In this document: positions 27,341-36,260 of the stretch, piece by piece
How positions within the stretch are numbered: the stretch's first letter is position 1
Layout: the number at the start of each line of letters is the position of its first letter
Position numbers and translations under genes: made by a program
Origin: Stappia stellulata
GTDB taxonomy: Bacteria > Pseudomonadota > Alphaproteobacteria > Rhizobiales > Stappiaceae
Assembly (NCBI RefSeq): GCF_020176715.1
Contig: NZ_JAIVMF010000008.1
Coordinates: 124,001-188,000, forward strand
Length of the DNA: 64,000 nucleotides
Direction of reading: 5' to 3'
The notes under the pieces: generated by a model
What the model was told of the DNA's origin: nothing
Databases searched by the model: none
What the model saw: the letters and a program-made list of their open reading frames with translations, nothing else

Positions 27341-28279
27341 ATGCCAGATGAAGCCCCCGGCCCTAAAACGCGCCTGCGCGCCACGATGATCGGCGGAACT
27401 GCCGTCTTGATGTGGTCGACGCTCGGGCTATTCGGCGCGGCGTCGGGGTCGGTGCCGCCGTTCCTGCTCAACGCCCTGTGTTTCGGCCTCGCCGGCCTTG
27501 TCGCCACGGCCTGGCTGGCGCTGCGCGGTCGTCTCGTGCTGATGCGTCAGCCGGTGAGGGTCTATGCCTTCGGGATCCTCGGGCTGTTCGGGTTCCACTT
27601 CTTCTATTTCACGGCGATCCGCAACGCGCCGCCGGTCGATGCCAACCTGATCAACTACACCTGGCCGCTGTTGATCGTGGTGTTCTCGGCGCTTCTGCCG
27701 GGCGAGCGCTTGAAGCTTCAGCATGTCGTCGGCACGTTGCTCGGCCTCGGCGGGGCAGCACTCCTGATCCTGCGCGGCGACGGGCTTGCGCTCGACGGCG
27801 ATGCCACGCCTGGCTATCTCGCCGCGGTGGCCTCCGCGCTGTTCTGGTCGGGCTATTCGGTGCTGTCGCGCCGGCTCGGGCGTGTTCCGACGGAGGCGGT
27901 CGCGGGGTTTTGCCTCGGCACATCCCTGCTGGCCGTTTTCGCGCATCTGGGGTTCGAGACGACCGTCTGGCCGCAGGGCGCGGGCGAGTGGGGCGCGGTG
28001 CTCGGGCTTGCCGCCTTTCCGGTCGGGCTTGCGTTCTTCGTCTGGGACATTGGCGTCAAGCGCGGCGATATCCAGGTGCTCGGCGCTTTTGCCTATACGG
28101 CGCCGGTCTCGTCCACGCTGCTGCTGATCGCCTTCGGGTTTGGCAGTTTCACGCCAACGGTGGCGGTGGCCTGCGTGCTGGTTACGGTCGGAGCCTTCGT
28201 CGCGGCCAAGGACATTTTGTTGGGGCGCTTCACCGAAAAGACGGCTGGCGTGGCCGCAGGCGAGCGCGTAGAGGAATGA
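27341..28279 (+). CDS. EamA/DMT family transporter
   Basis: A 312-residue inner-membrane protein with ten hydrophobic helices in two EamA repeats. Repeat one begins GGTAVLMWSTLGLF and ends near LILRGDGLAL; repeat two begins AAVASALFWSGYSVLSRRLG. This layout matches drug/metabolite transporters, often amino-acid or metabolite exporters (YddG-like AxxWxG variants). The ATG at 27341 gives the usual short cytoplasmic start; the 27260 extension is not family-like. It diverges from the HD-GYP gene and has no evident partner. Confidence 0.85.
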   Translation: MPDEAPGPKTRLRATMIGGTAVLMWSTLGLFGAASGSVPPFLLNALCFGLAGLVATAWLALRGRLVLMRQPVRVYAFGILGLFGFHFFYFTAIRNAPPVDANLINYTWPLLIVVFSALLPGERLKLQHVVGTLLGLGGAALLILRGDGLALDGDATPGYLAAVASALFWSGYSVLSRRLGRVPTEAVAGFCLGTSLLAVFAHLGFETTVWPQGAGEWGAVLGLAAFPVGLAFFVWDIGVKRGDIQVLGAFAYTAPVSSTLLLIAFGFGSFTPTVAVACVLVTVGAFVAAKDILLGRFTEKTAGVAAGERVEE

Positions 28280-28355
28280 AGGCTTCAGCCGCCCGACCGG
28301 TTCGGGCGCAGAGGCTGAAAGACTGGACCGATGTCGACAGAGGATGCCACGACCC

Positions 28356-29249
28356 ATGATGACGCAAACCGCCATTCGTCCCCGCCGCAGTGTTCTCTAC
28401 ATGCCGGGCTCCAATGCCCGGGCGCTGGAAAAGGCGAAGACGCTCGATGTGGATGCGTTGATCCTCGATCTGGAGGATGCGGTTGCGCCCGACGCCAAGG
28501 AGACGGCACGCGCCCAGGTGCGCGATGCGGTCGCCGCCGGCGGATACGGGCATCGCGAGGTGGTGATCCGCATCAACGGCCTCGGCACGCCCTGGGGCGC
28601 GGATGACCTTGCCATGGCGGTTGCGGCCGCTCCCGACGCCATTCTGGTTCCCAAGGTCTCCACCTCGGCGGATCTGGAGCGGGTCGCGCATCGCCTGAAC
28701 GGGGCGCGCGTTCCCGCGCGCGTCGAGATCTGGGCGATGATGGAAACCCCGCTTGCCATGCTCAATGCGCGCGAGATCGCCTCGGCCGCTTCGAACCCCG
28801 AGACCCGGCTCGGCTGTTTCGTCATGGGCACCAATGATCTTGCCAAGGAAACCGGCGCCCGTCTGGTGCCTGGTCGCGCGCCGATGTTGCCTTGGCTGAT
28901 GACCTGTGTCGCGGCGGCCAGGGCCTATGGCATTGATATCGTCGACGGCGTTTTTAACGGTCTCGATGATGCCGCAGGCTTTGAGGCCGAATGCGCGCAA
29001 GGCGCGGAGATGGGCATGACCGGCAAGACGCTGATCCACCCCAAGCAGATCGATCCCTGCAACACGGCCTTCTCGCCCGCGCCGGCGGAGGTCGACTGGG
29101 CGCGCCGCATCATCGCGGAATTCGAAAAGGAAGAGAATGCCGACAAGGGCGCGATCCAGGTGGAGGGGCGCATGGTCGAACGCCTGCATGCGGAGATGGG
29201 CGCCCGCCTCGTCGCGATCTTCGATGCGATTTCCGCCCGCACGTCGTAA
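28356..29249 (+). CDS. HpcH/HpaI aldolase/citrate lyase family (CitE/malyl-CoA lyase-like)
   Basis: A 297-residue TIM-barrel lyase/thioesterase of the CitE group acting on acyl-CoA esters such as malyl- or citramalyl-CoA. RRSVLYMPGSNARALEKA at the N-terminus, LDLEDAV (metal ligand region), an Arg in the INGLGTPWG block and IWAMMETPLAML are the conserved elements. TGKTLIHPKQI near residue 230 is family-typical. The specific CoA substrate is not readable. ATGs at 28344, 28356 and 28359 are all possible. A DUF1737 gene follows by 27 bp. Confidence 0.88.
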   Translation: MMTQTAIRPRRSVLYMPGSNARALEKAKTLDVDALILDLEDAVAPDAKETARAQVRDAVAAGGYGHREVVIRINGLGTPWGADDLAMAVAAAPDAILVPKVSTSADLERVAHRLNGARVPARVEIWAMMETPLAMLNAREIASAASNPETRLGCFVMGTNDLAKETGARLVPGRAPMLPWLMTCVAAARAYGIDIVDGVFNGLDDAAGFEAECAQGAEMGMTGKTLIHPKQIDPCNTAFSPAPAEVDWARRIIAEFEKEENADKGAIQVEGRMVERLHAEMGARLVAIFDAISARTS

Positions 29250-29276
29250 CAGCTTCAACCAAAACGGGATTTTGAC

Positions 29277-29483
29277 ATGAAACTCTATCGCTACCTCACC
29301 GGCCCCGACGAAAGCGCCTTCTGCCACCGGGTGACCGCCGCGCTCAACAGCGGATGGGACCTGCACGGTCCGCCGAGCATGACCTATGACGCGGGCAAGG
29401 GCATCGTGGTCTGCGGGCAGGCGGTGACCAAGGATGTCGGCGGCATGACCTATTCGCCCGATATGAAGCTGTCGGACTACTGA
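29277..29483 (+). CDS. DUF1737 domain-containing small protein
   Basis: A 68-residue protein starting MKLYRYLTGPDES, with LNSGWDLHGPPSMTYD in the middle. This is the DUF1737 pattern of short single-domain proteins with unknown function, possibly DNA- or protein-binding. It lies 27 bp downstream of the CitE-like gene and is probably co-transcribed with it. It has no export signal or cysteine pairs. Confidence 0.85.
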   Translation: MKLYRYLTGPDESAFCHRVTAALNSGWDLHGPPSMTYDAGKGIVVCGQAVTKDVGGMTYSPDMKLSDY

Positions 29484-29514
29484 CGGTTCGCGGACCTGAG
29501 ACGGCCGGCGCGGC

Positions 29515-30153
29515 TCACGCGTCGGCGTCGTCTTCCAGCGTGTGCCGGTTGATCATCGGCAGCTGCGCCAGGGTGAAGGCGATGGTGATCGGCATGACGC
29601 CGAAGACCTTGAACGACACCCAGAAATCGGTCGAGAAGCTGCGCCAGACGACTTCGTTGAGCGCTGCCAGGAAAAAGAAGAACACGCCCCAGCGGAACGT
29701 GAGCTTGCGCCAGCCCGCGTCGTCCATCTTGAACACGCTGTCGAAGACATAGCCGAGCAGCGAGCGGCCGAAGACGAGGCCGCCGAGCAGGATGGTGCCG
29801 AACAGCGCGTTGACGATGGTCGGCTTGAGCTTGATGAAGAGCTCGTCGTGCAGCCACAGCGTCAGGGCGCCGAAGACCAGAACCACCACCCCCGAGACGA
29901 CCGGCATCACCGGAAGACGGCGCGTCAGCGCGTAGGACACGGCAAGGGAAATCGTGATCGCCACCATGAAGACGGCGGTTGCCAGGAAAATCGGATCGCC
30001 GAGCGACGCCAGCACCGGGAACGCTTCGATAATCGCCTCGCCACGCGCGTTGGCGAAAAAGAACAGCACCAGCGGGCCGAGCTCGAGAGCAAGCTTGAGC
30101 AGGGGGGCCAGTTCCTTGCGGTCTGAAGCATTGGGCTGATGTTCGAATTCCAT
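29515..30153 (-). CDS. yciB: Inner membrane-spanning protein YciB (septation protein A)
   Basis: A 212-residue integral membrane protein with five to six helices (roughly 20-45, 53-75, 80-100, 110-130, 145-170 and 175-195). [13 protein letters not shown] near the start and LNEVVWR...[15 protein letters not shown] near the end are the YciB/IspZ signature. It is linked in other bacteria to septation and envelope synthesis. It is the last gene of the dapF-mtaB-ftsY-yciB run, 6 bp after the ftsY stop. A short acidic, basic C-terminus (EDDADA) is unremarkable. Confidence 0.93.
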   Translation of the reverse strand: MEFEHQPNASDRKELAPLLKLALELGPLVLFFFANARGEAIIEAFPVLASLGDPIFLATAVFMVAITISLAVSYALTRRLPVMPVVSGVVVLVFGALTLWLHDELFIKLKPTIVNALFGTILLGGLVFGRSLLGYVFDSVFKMDDAGWRKLTFRWGVFFFFLAALNEVVWRSFSTDFWVSFKVFGVMPITIAFTLAQLPMINRHTLEDDADA

Positions 30154-30159
30154 GCCTTG

Positions 30160-31356
30160 TCAGATCTCCTGTCCGGCGATTGCTGCGGCGAAATCCTGTG
30201 CGCGGAAGGCTTCCAGATCGTCGACGCCCTCGCCAACGCCGATGAAATGCACCGGCAGCTTGTGCTTGGCGGCGATGGCGACAAGGATGCCGCCGCGCGC
30301 GGTGCCGTCGAGCTTGGTCATCACCAGTCCGGTCACCCCGGCCGTCCGGCCGAAGATCTCGACCTGGCTCATGGCATTCTGGCCGGTTGTCGCATCCAGC
30401 GTCAAAAGCACGCTGTGCGGCGCCGACGGATCGTGCTTGCGGATGACGCGGACGACCTTTTCCAGCTCCGCCATCAGTTCCGCGCGGTTCTGCAGGCGTC
30501 CGGCCGTGTCGATCAGCAGCACGTCGCAGGCGGCCGCGCGGGCTTCGCGCATCGCGTCGAAGACCAGACCGGCGGCATCCGCCCCCGTATCGCGGGCGAC
30601 GACCGGCGCGCCGGTGCGCTCGCCCCAGATCTTGAGCTGCTCGACGGCGGCGGCGCGGAAGGTGTCGCCGGCGGCGAGCATCACGGATTTGCCCTCGGCC
30701 CGGAGCTTCGCGGCAAGCTTGCCGATGGTCGTCGTCTTGCCGGTGCCGTTGACGCCGACCACCAGGATGACATGCGGCGCTTGGCTGGCGTCAATCGTCA
30801 GCGGCGTTGCGACCGGGTCCAGAACCTTGGCGACTTCCTCGGCAAGGATCCGGCGGACCTCCTCGGCGCTGACCTCCTTGTCGAAACGCCCGTCGCCGAT
30901 CCGCTCGGTGATGGCCATCGCCGTGTCGACGCCGAGGTCGGCCTGGATCAGCAGGTCTTCCAGCTCCTCCAGGGTGGCGGCGTCGAGCTTGCGCTTGGTG
31001 AAAAGCGCGGTGATGCCGCCGGTCAGCGAGGAGGAGGAGCGCGACAGGCCGGCCTTCAGCCGCGCCAGCCAGGACTTCGGCTTTTCCGCCGGGGCGGCTT
31101 CGGCCGGCGCCATCGCGGGCGGTGCGATGTCGGGGACCGGTGTCGCAGCGGTGTCGTCTGCCGGGGCTTCGGCCTCGGCCGTTTCCGGCCCTGGCCCGGG
31201 CTCCGGCGTCGTTGCCGGCGCAGGGGCCTCTTCGAGCGGGGTGTCCGCAGGCGTCGCCTCGGGCGCTGCCGTGGCGTCGTCTGGTTCGGTCGGTGGCGAA
31301 TCCGTGGTTTTGGCGCCGAACAGGCGTCCGAAGAGGCCGCGTTTTGCTTCGCTCAT
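30160..31356 (-). CDS. ftsY: Signal recognition particle receptor FtsY
   Basis: SRP receptor GTPase that docks ribosome-SRP complexes at the inner membrane. Of its 398 residues, the first ~110 form an acidic Ala/Pro/Glu-rich A domain after a basic amphipathic start (AKRGLFGRLFG, membrane-binding). The N domain then begins near LARLKAGLSRSSSSL. The G domain follows with GVNGTGKTTTIGKLA (G1), DTAGR (G3) and TKLDGTARGG (G4). The ATG at 31356 lies 4 bp after the mtaB stop. It is a standard member of this operon. Confidence 0.97.
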   Translation of the reverse strand: MSEAKRGLFGRLFGAKTTDSPPTEPDDATAAPEATPADTPLEEAPAPATTPEPGPGPETAEAEAPADDTAATPVPDIAPPAMAPAEAAPAEKPKSWLARLKAGLSRSSSSLTGGITALFTKRKLDAATLEELEDLLIQADLGVDTAMAITERIGDGRFDKEVSAEEVRRILAEEVAKVLDPVATPLTIDASQAPHVILVVGVNGTGKTTTIGKLAAKLRAEGKSVMLAAGDTFRAAAVEQLKIWGERTGAPVVARDTGADAAGLVFDAMREARAAACDVLLIDTAGRLQNRAELMAELEKVVRVIRKHDPSAPHSVLLTLDATTGQNAMSQVEIFGRTAGVTGLVMTKLDGTARGGILVAIAAKHKLPVHFIGVGEGVDDLEAFRAQDFAAAIAGQEI

Positions 31357-31360
31357 GCGA

Positions 31361-32647
31361 TCAGGCTGCCTGTGTGTCGAGTGGGGTCGCAAGAAGGTGA
31401 CGCCCGGTATGCCCGCTGATGCGCAAGGTTACAAGGTCGCCGGCCTGCACGTCCGGCACGTCCGTCTGCTGGAACTCGACCTGGGTGAACTGCGCGCTGC
31501 GGCCAAGCCCCTCTCGTTCGACGAGGATTTCGCGGGTCTTGCCGACCTCGTCCTCAAGATGGGCGGTGAGTGCAATCTCGCCCTTCTGGCGCAGCCTGGC
31601 GGCGCGCTCCTTGACGACGGCGCGTTCGAGCTGTGGCATGCGCGCCGCCGGGGTGCCCGGGCGGGCGGAAAAGGGAAACACATGCAGATGCGTCAGCCCG
31701 CAGTCGTCGACGATGGCGAGCGTGTTTTCAAACATCGCCTCGGTTTCGGTCGGAAAGCCGGCGATGATGTCGGCGCCGAAGACGACGTCGGGACGGGCCG
31801 CGCGCACCTCCTGGCAGAAGCGGATGGTGTCGGCGCGCAGGTGCCGCCGCTTCATGCGCTTGAGGATCATGTCGTCGCCGGACTGCAGCGACAGGTGCAG
31901 ATGCGGCATCAGCCGCGGCTCGTGCGCGATCAGCTCCATCAGCGCCGGGTCGGCCTCGATGGAATCGATGGAGGAAAGCCGCAGCCGGTCGAGGCCGGGG
32001 ACATGCTTCAGGATCTTCTGCGACAAGTCCCCCAGCGTCGGCGTGCCGGGAAGATCGCCGCCGTAGCTGGTGATGTCGACGCCGGTCAGCACGATCTCGC
32101 GATGGCCGTTGTCGACGAGGCGGGCGATCTGGTCGACCACCGCGCCCATCGGCACGGAGCGCGAGTTGCCGCGCCCGAAGGGGATGATGCAGAAGGTGCA
32201 GCGGTGGTCGCAGCCGTTCTGGACCTGGACGAAGGCGCGGGCGCGCCCTTCCAGCCCGTCGATCAGATGCGAGGCGGTCTCGCGCACGCTCATGATTTCG
32301 TTGACGCGGACCTTCTCGCTGTCGTCGATGCCGAATTGCGCGACGCGCCCGTAGGAGGCGCGCTCCAGCTTTTCGGAATTGCCAAGCACAAGATCGACCT
32401 CCTCCATGGTGGAGAAGGTCTCGGTTTCCGTCTGCGCGGCGCAGCCGGTGACGATGATCCGCGCGTTGGGGTTTTCCCGCCTGGCCTTGCGGATCGACTG
32501 GCGTGCCTGGCGCACGGCTTCCGCCGTCACCGCGCAGGTGTTGATCAGGATCGCGTCGGAGAGGCCGGCGGCCTCCGCCTCGCGCTTCATCACCTCCGAC
32601 TCGTAGGAATTGAGCCGGCAGCCGAAAGTCACGACATCGACGCTCAC
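31361..32647 (-). CDS. mtaB: tRNA t6A37 methylthiotransferase MtaB
   Basis: A radical-SAM enzyme that converts t6A to ms2t6A at position 37 of ANN-decoding tRNAs. The 428-residue protein has an N-terminal UPF0004 domain with three cluster cysteines (TFGCRLN, INTCAV, VTGCAAQ) and a radical-SAM core with NGCDHRCTFC, then SLQSGDD and a C-terminal TRAM-like domain. GRGNSRS and the lack of extra insertions favour MtaB over MiaB. It overlaps dapF by 4 bp (ATGA) and precedes ftsY by 4 bp. Confidence 0.94.
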   Translation of the reverse strand: MSVDVVTFGCRLNSYESEVMKREAEAAGLSDAILINTCAVTAEAVRQARQSIRKARRENPNARIIVTGCAAQTETETFSTMEEVDLVLGNSEKLERASYGRVAQFGIDDSEKVRVNEIMSVRETASHLIDGLEGRARAFVQVQNGCDHRCTFCIIPFGRGNSRSVPMGAVVDQIARLVDNGHREIVLTGVDITSYGGDLPGTPTLGDLSQKILKHVPGLDRLRLSSIDSIEADPALMELIAHEPRLMPHLHLSLQSGDDMILKRMKRRHLRADTIRFCQEVRAARPDVVFGADIIAGFPTETEAMFENTLAIVDDCGLTHLHVFPFSARPGTPAARMPQLERAVVKERAARLRQKGEIALTAHLEDEVGKTREILVEREGLGRSAQFTQVEFQQTDVPDVQAGDLVTLRISGHTGRHLLATPLDTQAA

Positions 32648-33552
32648 GACACCACCTCCAGGTGCGGGCGGTCGCCGGGCGCGGTCCTGCGGTGGCTCAG
32701 GTCGGACATGTCGAGGGCGCCTTCATATTCGATTTCGGTCGCGCCGGTCATGATGATGTGGTCGTCGCTTGCCCGCCATTCGATATGAAGCGGCCCGCCC
32801 GGCAGATGCACCGTGACGCTGCGGCCGGTGCGCCGGTCGCGTGCGGCGGCAACCGCGACAGCGCAGGCCGCCGTGCCGCAAGCCTGGGTCAGTCCGACGC
32901 CGCGTTCCCAGACGCGGATCTCGATTGCGTCGTCCGACAGCACATGGGCGAGCGAAATATTGGCGCGCTCGGGAAAGATCGGGTGGTTTTCCAGCAGCGG
33001 CCCGACGCCTTCCAGATCGTATGCATCGAGGTCCGCGACCCAGAACACGGCATGCGGATTGCCGACGTTGACCACGCTCGGCGTGTGCAGCACGGGCGCG
33101 TCGATCGGTCCGACCTGAAGCTCGATGGCGCGGGTGTCGTGGAATTCCTCCGCCAGAGGGATCTCGTTCCAGGCAAACCTCGGAACGCCCATGTCGACGC
33201 TGACCCGTGTCGGATCGTCGGTCGCGGTGGCGATCAGAAGGCCGGCATTGGTCTCGATGGTCGCGCTGTCGCGGCCGCTTTCTTCCATCAGCAGCCGTCC
33301 GACGCAGCGCGTGGCGTTGCCGCAGGCGTCGACCTCGCTGCCGTCGCGATTGTGGATGCGCATGAAGGCGTCCGCCCCGGCGGGGCTCGTCTCGACGGTG
33401 ATCATCTGGTCGAAGCCGATGCCGGTCGCGCGGTCGCCGATTGTCCGGATCGTCTCGACCGGCAGGCGCAGGGGTTCGTCGCGGGCGTCCCAGACAACAA
33501 AATCATTGCCGAGCCCGTTCATCTTCAAAAAGGGTATGCTGCGCGCGTTCAT
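32644..33552 (-). CDS. dapF: Diaminopimelate epimerase
   Basis: Interconverts LL- and meso-diaminopimelate for lysine and peptidoglycan. The 302-residue protein shows MNGLGNDFV at residues 11-19 and the two catalytic cysteines in DACGNATRC and QACGTAACA. The metabolite-binding GNPHAVF block lies between them. It is the first gene of the dapF-mtaB-ftsY-yciB run, ending in an ATGA overlap with mtaB. The 139 bp upstream hold the terminator of the pirin gene and presumably the dapF promoter. Confidence 0.96.
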   Translation of the reverse strand: MNARSIPFLKMNGLGNDFVVWDARDEPLRLPVETIRTIGDRATGIGFDQMITVETSPAGADAFMRIHNRDGSEVDACGNATRCVGRLLMEESGRDSATIETNAGLLIATATDDPTRVSVDMGVPRFAWNEIPLAEEFHDTRAIELQVGPIDAPVLHTPSVVNVGNPHAVFWVADLDAYDLEGVGPLLENHPIFPERANISLAHVLSDDAIEIRVWERGVGLTQACGTAACAVAVAAARDRRTGRSVTVHLPGGPLHIEWRASDDHIIMTGATEIEYEGALDMSDLSHRRTAPGDRPHLEVVS

Positions 33553-33626
33553 CGTCGAAGATGCCTGTCGTGGCGCGCCTCACGCGCCGAATGTGTCCGC
33601 GAAACCGTATACAGCGCCTATATGGC

Positions 33627-33660
33627 GGAAAAGCGCGCGCGGTTCCAGTGCCGCGCGCGC
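33627..33660 (-). terminator. Intrinsic terminator after the pirin gene
   Basis: Read on the minus strand: a perfect 10-bp stem of alternating G and C (33651-33660 with 33633-33642) and an 8-nt loop, followed by TTTT (33629-33632). It lies 32 bp past the pirin stop, separating it from dapF. Confidence 0.8.
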
Positions 33661-33691
33661 TCTCGCCGTGTTGCAGGTCGACCCGGTCAGC

Positions 33692-34609
33692 TCAGCGCCG
33701 GGCTTCCTCGCGGATGAAGGTGCCGCGTTTCAGATCGTTGACCGCCTCGATCAGTTCCTGCCGGGTGTTCATGACGATCGGCCCGTGCCAGGCGACCGGC
33801 TCGCGGATCGGCGCGCCCGAGACGAGCAGGAAGCGGATGCCCTGTTCACCGGCCGTCACGGTCACCTCGTCGCCCGTGCCGAAGCGCACCAGCGTGCGGT
33901 CGCCGCTTTCGTCGCGCACATGGATCTCGCGGCCGTCGACTTCCTTCTCCAGCAGGATGCCAGAGGGCGCGGAGGCGTCGCGGAACGTGCCCGAGCCTTC
34001 GAAGATATAGGCGAAGGCCTGGCGGTAGGTGTCGACCGGAAAGCGTTTCGTGCGTCCGGCGGGAACCGAGATGTCGAGATAGCAGGGATCGGCGGCGATG
34101 CCGTCGACCGGGCCGCGCTTGCCCCAGAACTCGCCGCAGATCACCCGAACGATTGTGCCGTCGTCGTCGATGATTTCGGCGATCTCGCTGGAGGGCACGT
34201 CCTGATAGCGCGGCGAGGTCATCTTCAGCGCCGAGGGCAGGTTCGCCCAGAGCTGGAAGCCGTGCATGCGTCCGCGCGCGTCGCCATGCGGCATCTCCTG
34301 ATGCATGATGCCGCTGCCGGCGGTCATCCACTGGATGTCGCCGGCACCCAGCGTTCCCCGGTTGCCGAGGCTGTCGCCGTGATCGACGGTTCCGGCAAGC
34401 ACATAGGTGATCGTCTCGATCCCGCGGTGCGGGTGCCAGGGAAAGCCGGCCTGATAGTCCTGCGGGCGTTCGTTGCGGAAGTCGTCGAACAGCAGGAAGG
34501 GGTCATGCGCCGTGGGCTCGCCGAAACCGAAGGCCCGGTGCAGCTTGACGCCGGCGCCTTCCAGCGTCGGCTGGGCGGCGGAAACATGGGTGACGGGTCT
34601 GACCGACAT
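33692..34609 (-). CDS. Pirin family bicupin protein
   Basis: A 305-residue two-cupin protein. The N-terminal cupin has FPWHPHRGIETITYVLAG and HGDSLGNRG, then GSGIMHQEMP, giving the His-His-His-Glu metal set of pirins. The C-terminal cupin is less conserved (TYRQAFAYIFEGSG). Bacterial pirins bind Fe and include quercetinases and redox regulators, so the specific role is open. The ATG at 34609 has AAGGAAAGGG at normal spacing. A strong terminator follows the gene, so it is probably monocistronic or the end of a unit with the upstream transpeptidase gene. Confidence 0.92.
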   Translation of the reverse strand: MSVRPVTHVSAAQPTLEGAGVKLHRAFGFGEPTAHDPFLLFDDFRNERPQDYQAGFPWHPHRGIETITYVLAGTVDHGDSLGNRGTLGAGDIQWMTAGSGIMHQEMPHGDARGRMHGFQLWANLPSALKMTSPRYQDVPSSEIAEIIDDDGTIVRVICGEFWGKRGPVDGIAADPCYLDISVPAGRTKRFPVDTYRQAFAYIFEGSGTFRDASAPSGILLEKEVDGREIHVRDESGDRTLVRFGTGDEVTVTAGEQGIRFLLVSGAPIREPVAWHGPIVMNTRQELIEAVNDLKRGTFIREEARR

Positions 34610-34740
34610 GGGTGTCCCTTTCCTTCGGCCGCGGGCGCGCGAAGCGGGAGCGCGGCACGTCTTTTCCTCACCGAGACATAGGCGTTCACGGCGGGGGAAC
34701 CAGTGGCCAACCTTTGGACGCACCGTTCATGCCTGCCGCA

Positions 34741-35280
34741 TCAATCGATGCAAATCGCCGATCCCGGTCCACAGCCTGCGAGCAAGAGGCGCATGTCCCG
34801 TTCCTTGACGGCGACGCAGCCTTCCGTCGGCGTGTAGCCGGGGCGCGCCAGGTGGAAGAAGATCGCGCTGCCGCGTCCGGGAACGGCTGGGCGGAGGTTG
34901 CAGTCGAGCACCACGACGATGTTGTAGAGCGGGTCGTCGCGCCACATCGCCTCATGCGAGGCGGCGAAAGGCCGCCGGACGAGGCGGTTGTAGCGCGGAT
35001 GACCGGGGTCGTCGCACCAGCCCATCCACGGGCGAAGCGGCGTGACCGGGAGCCGGGTGCGGGGGCGCTGCACCCGGTCCGGCCGGTAGTAGACGCTCAG
35101 CAGCTCGAACCGGCCGGCCGGCGTGGCGCCGTCGCCCTCGCGCTTGTCGCGGGTGATGCCGCCGCGCCCAAGGGCACATGGCACGTCGAGCGATCCCGAG
35201 ACGAGGCGTCCGCGCGTCGCTTCGGCGGACAGGCGTTGCACGGTCAGGTCGCGGCGGCGGGGAGGAGGGGAAGACGACAC
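34741..35280 (-). CDS. L,D-transpeptidase catalytic-domain (YkuD) protein without a signal peptide
   Basis: A 179-residue protein with only a YkuD fold. The catalytic pair is His143 (FFHLARPGYTPTEGC) and Cys155; the usual SxGC reads TEGC. LGRGGITRDKREGDGATPAGRF in the first half is the family's conserved entry block. No signal peptide or lipobox is visible at the N-terminus (it starts with Pro/Arg-rich residues), which is odd for an enzyme that cross-links periplasmic peptidoglycan. It diverges from the CenR-like regulator gene and lies upstream of the pirin gene on the same strand. Confidence 0.83.
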   Translation of the reverse strand: MSSSPPPRRRDLTVQRLSAEATRGRLVSGSLDVPCALGRGGITRDKREGDGATPAGRFELLSVYYRPDRVQRPRTRLPVTPLRPWMGWCDDPGHPRYNRLVRRPFAASHEAMWRDDPLYNIVVVLDCNLRPAVPGRGSAIFFHLARPGYTPTEGCVAVKERDMRLLLAGCGPGSAICID

Positions 35281-35475
35281 GTTCGGGGCCCGCTTGCTGG
35301 TTGTCTCGACGCTCTTTGTGGACCCGTCATCACCTGCCGGTCAAACCGGCGTGATCCAAATGTGTTGGCCACGCCGCCCTTTTTGATCGATCGCGGCTCG
35401 CGAAATCGCGCGGACTTGCTTAAGTGAATGAAGATTGGTTTGATTTCGCAAGACCCTGTGACGGAAGGACAGCCC

Positions 35476-36159
35476 ATGAGCGCACGCAAGATCCTGATTG
35501 TCGACGACGACAATGATCTGCGCGAGGCCCTGGTCGAACAGCTCTCGCTTTATGAAGAGTTCGAAACGCTCGAGGCGGAAACGGCGGCCAAGGGGATTGC
35601 GGCCGCGGAAGGGGCGCATGTCGACCTGCTGCTGATGGATGTCGGCCTGCCCGATATTGACGGGCGCGAGGCGGTGAAACTCCTGCGCAAGAAGGGGTTC
35701 AAGGCGCCGATCATCATGCTGACCGGCCATGACACCGATTCCGACACGATCCTGGGGCTTGAAGCCGGTGCCAACGATTATGTCGCCAAGCCGTTCAAGT
35801 TCGCGGTGCTGCTCGCGCGGGTGCGCGCCCATCTGCGCCAGCACGAGCAGAGCGAAGACGCGGTTTTCGCGATCGGCCGCTTTTCCTTCCGCCCGGCGCA
35901 AAAGCTGATGACCGACGAATCCGGCGGCAAGATCCGGCTGACGGAGAAGGAAACCTCGATCCTGAAGTTTCTCTACCGTGCCGGCGAGAAGCCGGTCACC
36001 CGCGATGTGCTGCTGACCCAGGTCTGGGGATACAATTCGGGCGTCACCACCCATACGCTGGAAACCCATATCTACCGGCTGCGCCAGAAGGTCGAGCGTG
36101 ATCCTTCCAATGCGGAACTTCTGGTGACCGAAGCGGGCGGCTACAAGCTGGTGCCGTAA
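35476..36159 (+). CDS. cenR: OmpR-family response regulator, CenR-like
   Basis: A 227-residue DNA-binding response regulator. The receiver has an acidic triplet in VDDDND, the phospho-Asp in LLMDVGLPD (about residue 55) and the Lys in AKPFKF. The winged-helix C-terminal domain ends GYNSGVTTHTLETHIYRLRQK...EAGGYKLVP. This sequence closely matches what I recall of CenR, the envelope-homeostasis regulator of Caulobacter and rhizobia, whose kinase CenK is encoded elsewhere. GAAGGA (35464-35469) fixes the ATG at 35476. It stands divergent to an L,D-transpeptidase gene, in line with a cell-wall role. Confidence is high for the family, moderate for the name. Confidence 0.85.
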   Translation: MSARKILIVDDDNDLREALVEQLSLYEEFETLEAETAAKGIAAAEGAHVDLLLMDVGLPDIDGREAVKLLRKKGFKAPIIMLTGHDTDSDTILGLEAGANDYVAKPFKFAVLLARVRAHLRQHEQSEDAVFAIGRFSFRPAQKLMTDESGGKIRLTEKETSILKFLYRAGEKPVTRDVLLTQVWGYNSGVTTHTLETHIYRLRQKVERDPSNAELLVTEAGGYKLVP

Positions 36160-36260
36160 GAGGCCCTTCGCGGTTTCGACGGTGAGGACGGGCTGCGCGC
36201 GGCAGGCGAGCGACATTCGGCCCTTGTGCAGGCCGCAGCCTTCAGCGTAATTCTCTTGGC

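Noticed and set aside
30152-32788. An 878-residue plus-strand frame over ftsY and mtaB
   Set aside because: Low-complexity Ala/Ser/Arg composition and antisense to two certain genes.
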